Of a stretch of 10,153 nt of DNA, positions 6,574 to 10,153 are shown in pieces (position 1 is the stretch's first letter; the number at the start of each line of letters is the position of its first letter). The notes below the pieces were generated by a model. It was not told the origin of the DNA, ran no database searches, and saw only the letters and a list, made by a program, of their open reading frames with translations. A program made the position numbers and the translations under genes. This DNA is from DATILI01 sp035476635. Lineage in GTDB: Bacteria; Pseudomonadota; Gammaproteobacteria; Burkholderiales; Burkholderiaceae_C. The stretch spans positions 1-10,153 of the forward strand of contig DATILI010000189.1 in assembly GCA_035476635.1 (NCBI GenBank), given 5' to 3'.

Positions 6574-8976
6574 ATGCCGTTCCTGACGCATGACCCGAAG
6601 CGCGAGGCGTTCGGTTCCCGTTTCGCCTTGACGCCGGTGGCCTTGCTGGCGCTGTCGGCGTGCGCGCTGCTGGCGTCCACGAACCTGCGCGCGCAAGAAC
6701 GGCCGGGCGCCGACGCGGACTCGCCGCTGGTGCTCAAGCGCACGCCGCTGCTGCAGGAGGCCATACCCGAAGCCATGCGCGAGGCGGCGCCTACGTTCAT
6801 GACAGGCGACCGCAGCAGCGGCCGGCCCGATCTGGAAACCATCGTCGAGGGCAACGCCGAGCTGCGCCGCGGCGATATGGTGATCCGCGCCGACCGGCTG
6901 GAGTATTACCAGCCCGACGATCTGGCCAAGGCGCGGGGCAATGTCTATGTAAACCGCGGCGGCAATGTCTACGAGGGGCCGCTGCTCGAGCTGAAGGTGG
7001 AATCGTTCGAGGGGTTTTTCCTGAACCCGCGCTATCACCTGCTGAAAAACGGGGCCCACGGCGAGGCCGAGCGCGTCGATTTCATCGACGACAAGCGCGC
7101 AGTCGTGCGCAACGCGACCTACACCACCTGCCGGCGGGAACCGGGGCCGAGCTGGATGCCGGACTGGATCCTGCGCGCCGCCAGCATCCGCCTGGATACC
7201 GAGGAAGAAGTCGGCCAGGCCGAAGGTGCCGTGCTGCGCTTCAAGGACGTGCCGATACTTGCGTTCCCGTCGATGAGCTTTCCCTTGGGCGACAAGCGCA
7301 AGTCGGGCTTTCTGCCGCCCACCATCGGGTTGGACAACATCAACGGCGTGGAGCTGTCGGTTCCCTACTACTGGAACATCGCACCGAATCGCGATGCCAC
7401 GTTCTTCCCGGCCATCATGACCAAGCGGGGTGTCGACCTGGCCGGTGAATTCCGCTACCTGGAGCCCTCCTACAAGGGGCAGGCGCGGTTGAACTACATG
7501 CCCACGGATACATTGCGCGACCGTTCGCGCTGGGGCGGTGCGTTGCAGCACAACGGCGCTGTGTACAGCGGCATCGAGTCCATCGGCCACCTCGGCCTGG
7601 CGCTGAACATGAACCGCGTCAGCGACGACAACTACTGGCGCGACTTTGCGCGCGCAACGACCTCGCTGACCCAGCGCCTGCTGCCCAACGACGGCCTGGT
7701 GACGTGGGGCCGCGGCAACTTCACCATGCTCGCGCGCGCCACCAAGTGGCAGACCTTGCAGGATGTCACGGCCCCGATCCGCCCGCCGTATGACAAGCTG
7801 CCGCAGGTCGCGGCGCGCTATGCGCGCGCCAACGTGAGCGGGCTGGACTTTTCCGTGGACGGCGACTACACGCAGTTCGAGGGCGACCGGCTGCTCACGC
7901 AGCAGCCCAATGCGCGGCGCAGCTATACGCTGGGGCAGATCAGCCGGCCCTGGCTCACGCCGGGCACGTTCATCACGCCCAAGCTGCAATTGCACGCGAC
8001 GCACTATACGTTCGATGCGCCGCTGGCCAACGGTCTGCGTTCGGCCAGCCGCACGGTGCCTACCTTCAGCCTGGACAGCGGGCTGATTTTCGAACGCGAT
8101 GCAACGTACTTTGGCCGCGCCTTCCGGCAGACGCTGGAGCCGCGCGCGTTCTATGTGTACACCCCGTTTCGCGACCAGAGCCTGCTGCCCAACTACGATT
8201 CGGGTGCCAACGATTTCAACTTCGCCACGGTCTACACCGAAAACGGGTTCGGCGGCAACGACCGCATCTCGGACAACAACCTGCTGACCTTGGGCGTGAC
8301 CACGCGTCTGTACGACCCCGAAACCGGCGCTGAGGCAGCGCGCTTCGGCCTGGCCCAGCGCCTGCGTTTCAAGGACCAGAACGTCACGCTGCCCGGCGGC
8401 ACGCCGGCCAGCGAACGCCTGAGTGACATGTTGGTTGGCGCCACCATCAACTGGACCTCGCGCTGGTTGCTGGATTCCACGGTGCAATTCAACCCCAAGA
8501 CGCAGCGCTCGATCCGCTCCACCATCGGCGGGCGCTACAACCCCGGCAACTACCGTGTGGTGAGCGCCGCCTACCGCCTGCAGCGCGGCTCCAGCGAGCA
8601 GATCGACATTGGCTGGCAGTGGCCGATCAATGATCTTTGGGGCCAGTCTGACGACAACCCGGGCGCCGGCCGCGGCCTGGGCGAAGGCCGCTGGTACAGC
8701 GTCGGGCGCATGAACTACAGCATGCGCGACCGCAAGCTGGTGGATTCGGTCATCGGCCTTGAGTACGATGCCGGTTGCTGGCTGGGCCGCATCGTGCTGG
8801 AACGGCTGCAGCGCAGCGGCGCGACGGCAAATCAGCGCATCCTGTTCCAACTGGAGTTGGTCGGTTTTTCGCGGCTGGGAACGAACTCGCTGAAAACCCT
8901 CAAAGACAACATTCCGCGCTACCAGTACCTGCGCGAGCAGGTCACCACGCCCAGCCGCTTCAGCAATTACGATTGA
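6574..8976 (+). CDS. lptD: LPS-assembly protein LptD (OstA/Imp)
   Basis: LptD is the outer-membrane barrel that, with the lipoprotein LptE, inserts lipopolysaccharide into the outer leaflet; it receives LPS from the LptA bridge. The 800 residues match the family (E. coli 784). There is a signal peptide of about 40 residues (basic n-region to R16, hydrophobic 17-35, likely cut after A40 in NLRA/QE). The OstA-type beta-jellyroll follows (about 86-185: LETIVEGNAELRRGDMVIRA, then ADRLEYYQPDDLAKARGNVY). The barrel begins near 220, with the conserved KRKSGFLPPTIG (241-252) and VPYYWNIAPNRDAT (263-276). Many alternating aromatic strands run to the C-terminal YDAGCWLGRIVLER. Cysteines occur only at 30, 186 and 735. 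surA follows after 5 bp, so the two are surely co-transcribed. No strong ribosome binding site precedes the ATG at 6574, but it gives an acceptable signal peptide. Confidence 0.97.
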   Translation: MPFLTHDPKREAFGSRFALTPVALLALSACALLASTNLRAQERPGADADSPLVLKRTPLLQEAIPEAMREAAPTFMTGDRSSGRPDLETIVEGNAELRRGDMVIRADRLEYYQPDDLAKARGNVYVNRGGNVYEGPLLELKVESFEGFFLNPRYHLLKNGAHGEAERVDFIDDKRAVVRNATYTTCRREPGPSWMPDWILRAASIRLDTEEEVGQAEGAVLRFKDVPILAFPSMSFPLGDKRKSGFLPPTIGLDNINGVELSVPYYWNIAPNRDATFFPAIMTKRGVDLAGEFRYLEPSYKGQARLNYMPTDTLRDRSRWGGALQHNGAVYSGIESIGHLGLALNMNRVSDDNYWRDFARATTSLTQRLLPNDGLVTWGRGNFTMLARATKWQTLQDVTAPIRPPYDKLPQVAARYARANVSGLDFSVDGDYTQFEGDRLLTQQPNARRSYTLGQISRPWLTPGTFITPKLQLHATHYTFDAPLANGLRSASRTVPTFSLDSGLIFERDATYFGRAFRQTLEPRAFYVYTPFRDQSLLPNYDSGANDFNFATVYTENGFGGNDRISDNNLLTLGVTTRLYDPETGAEAARFGLAQRLRFKDQNVTLPGGTPASERLSDMLVGATINWTSRWLLDSTVQFNPKTQRSIRSTIGGRYNPGNYRVVSAAYRLQRGSSEQIDIGWQWPINDLWGQSDDNPGAGRGLGEGRWYSVGRMNYSMRDRKLVDSVIGLEYDAGCWLGRIVLERLQRSGATANQRILFQLELVGFSRLGTNSLKTLKDNIPRYQYLREQVTTPSRFSNYD

Positions 8977-8981
8977 CCAAG

Positions 8982-10153
8982 ATGATGAACTTTCGCCTTT
9001 TGGCCCTGTCGCTGGCCTGCCTGGCCACACTGACCACTTCGCCGCTGCAGGCCCAGGGGCTGCGGCCGTCTCCGCGCGCGACAGCCGAATTGGGTGGCTT
9101 GCGCGCCGCAACGGCGGGCCAGCGCCAAGCCGACTACATCGTCGCGGTGGTCAACTCCGAACCGATCACCAACAACGATGTGCGCATGCGCGTGGCGCGC
9201 GTGGAACGCCAGATCACGCAGCAAGGCGGCACCTTGCCCGGCCACGAAGAATTGCTGCGGCAGGTGCTCGAGCGGCTGATTGCGGAAAAGGCCCAGATAC
9301 AGCATGCGCGGGACACCGGCGTGCGCGCAGACGATGCATCGGTGGATCAGGCGGAGTTGAACCTGGCGCAACAAAATCGCGTGGACGTGGCCGAGTTGCG
9401 GCGGCGGCTGGCCAGTGAAGGCGTGCCAACGGCCCAGGTGCGCGAAGAGCTGCGCAACCAGATCCTGCTGCAGCGTCTGCGCGAGCGTGAACTCGATTCG
9501 CGCGTGAAGGTCACCGACGCGGAGGTGAGCCAGTTCATGCGCGAGCAGCAGGAAAGCACGAATGTTGGCGCGCTCGAAATCAACCTCGGCCATGTGCTGG
9601 TGGCGGTGCCCGAGGGCGCCAATGCGGCGCAAATCAGCGCCTTGCAGGCGCGTGCCCAGCGGGTGGCGGAGCGTGCCCGCGCCGGTGCCGATTTTGCGGC
9701 CTTGGCGCAGGAATTCTCCGATGCGCCCGAGCGTGCCGGCGGGGGCCGGTTGGGGCTGCGCAATGCCGAGCGCTATCCACCGCTGTTCATCGAGGCGACG
9801 CAAAAGCTTGCCGTCGGTGCCGTCGCGGGGCCGCTGCGTTCGGGTGCGGGCTTTCACATTCTCAAGGTGCTTGAAAAACGCCAAGGCGGTGTGCCCGGCG
9901 CGAGCGTGACGCAGAGCCGGGCGCGCCATATTCTCTTGCGACCTTCCGCACAGCTCAGCGAGGCCGCGGCGCGCGACCAGATGGCGTCGATGCGCCAGCG
10001 TCTGCAGTCGGGCCAGGCCGACTTCGCTGCGCTGGCGCGCGAATTTTCGCAAGACGGCAGCGCCAAGGACGGCGGCGACCTGGGCTGGGTCAACCCCGGC
10101 CAGTTTGTGCCGGAATTCGAGGAAGTCATGAACAGCCTGACCCCTGGCGAGAT
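8982..10153 (+). CDS. surA: Periplasmic chaperone SurA (3' end outside window)
   Basis: SurA is a periplasmic chaperone with parvulin-type peptidyl-prolyl isomerase domains that escorts outer-membrane proteins, LptD among them, to the BAM machinery. The frame is open from 8982 to the last base (390 residues visible; E. coli SurA has 428). A signal peptide is clear (MMNFRLLALSLACLATL, likely cut after A24 in LQA/QG). The N-terminal chaperone domain starts at DYIVAVVNSEPITNNDV (51-67) and runs through the helices to about 190. The first parvulin domain spans about 196-297 (INLGHVLVAVPEG, then GFHILKVLEK). The second begins near 311 (QSRARHILLRPSA) and is cut during the conserved GGDLGWVNPGQFVPEFEE (364-381). 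Two ATG codons stand in tandem (8982 and 8985), and either could be the start. The 5-bp gap from lptD and the lack of a clear ribosome binding site suggest translational coupling. Confidence 0.96.
   Translation, partial: MMNFRLLALSLACLATLTTSPLQAQGLRPSPRATAELGGLRAATAGQRQADYIVAVVNSEPITNNDVRMRVARVERQITQQGGTLPGHEELLRQVLERLIAEKAQIQHARDTGVRADDASVDQAELNLAQQNRVDVAELRRRLASEGVPTAQVREELRNQILLQRLRERELDSRVKVTDAEVSQFMREQQESTNVGALEINLGHVLVAVPEGANAAQISALQARAQRVAERARAGADFAALAQEFSDAPERAGGGRLGLRNAERYPPLFIEATQKLAVGAVAGPLRSGAGFHILKVLEKRQGGVPGASVTQSRARHILLRPSAQLSEAAARDQMASMRQRLQSGQADFAALAREFSQDGSAKDGGDLGWVNPGQFVPEFEEVMNSLTPGE

Noticed and set aside
6505..9111. 868-codon open frame on the minus strand covering all of lptD
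   Set aside because: Its translation is rich in Arg, Ala, His, Gln and Val with no recognisable domain, as expected for the antisense frame of a GC-rich gene. lptD on the other strand has full family motifs.

Overview
This 10.15-kb window looks like ordinary chromosome from a GC-rich Gram-negative proteobacterium. The lptD-surA pair with a sugar-kinase gene reading away from it, a single C-terminal cysteine in LptD, and the protein styles suggest Burkholderiales (Betaproteobacteria), possibly Alcaligenaceae. That placement is an inference from gene content; there is no rRNA or marker tree behind it. Coding density is very high: nine protein genes, no gap longer than 81 bp, and no tRNA, rRNA, mobile element, CRISPR array or long repeat that I can see.

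Left part, + strand (1-2897): the 3' end of a methyl-accepting chemotaxis receptor gene, then a gene for an M20 zinc peptidase of the dipeptidase/carnosinase type, then 13 bp later a monoacylglycerol-lipase-like alpha/beta hydrolase. The peptidase and hydrolase probably share a transcript. The hydrolase meets the next gene tail to tail with 5 bp between stop codons.

Middle part, - strand (2903-6492), in transcription order: a sugar kinase of the AmgK type (cell-wall recycling), rsmE (16S rRNA m3U1498 methyltransferase), a 12-helix major-facilitator transporter, and a YidB-family (DUF937) protein. Gaps are 21, 47 and 45 bp, so the four may be co-transcribed, although yidB has its own strong ribosome binding site.

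Right part, + strand (6574-10153): lptD, encoding the outer-membrane LPS-insertion barrel, followed 5 bp later by surA, the periplasmic chaperone that helps fold LptD and other barrels. surA runs off the right edge. The 81-bp divergent region between amgK and lptD carries a 13-bp palindrome over the amgK start.

The window is mostly housekeeping and I see no convincing new system. The points most worth a second look are the amgK gene lacking its usual murU neighbour, an LptD with only two certain mature cysteines plus a lipobox-like signal peptide, and the small palindrome between amgK and lptD.
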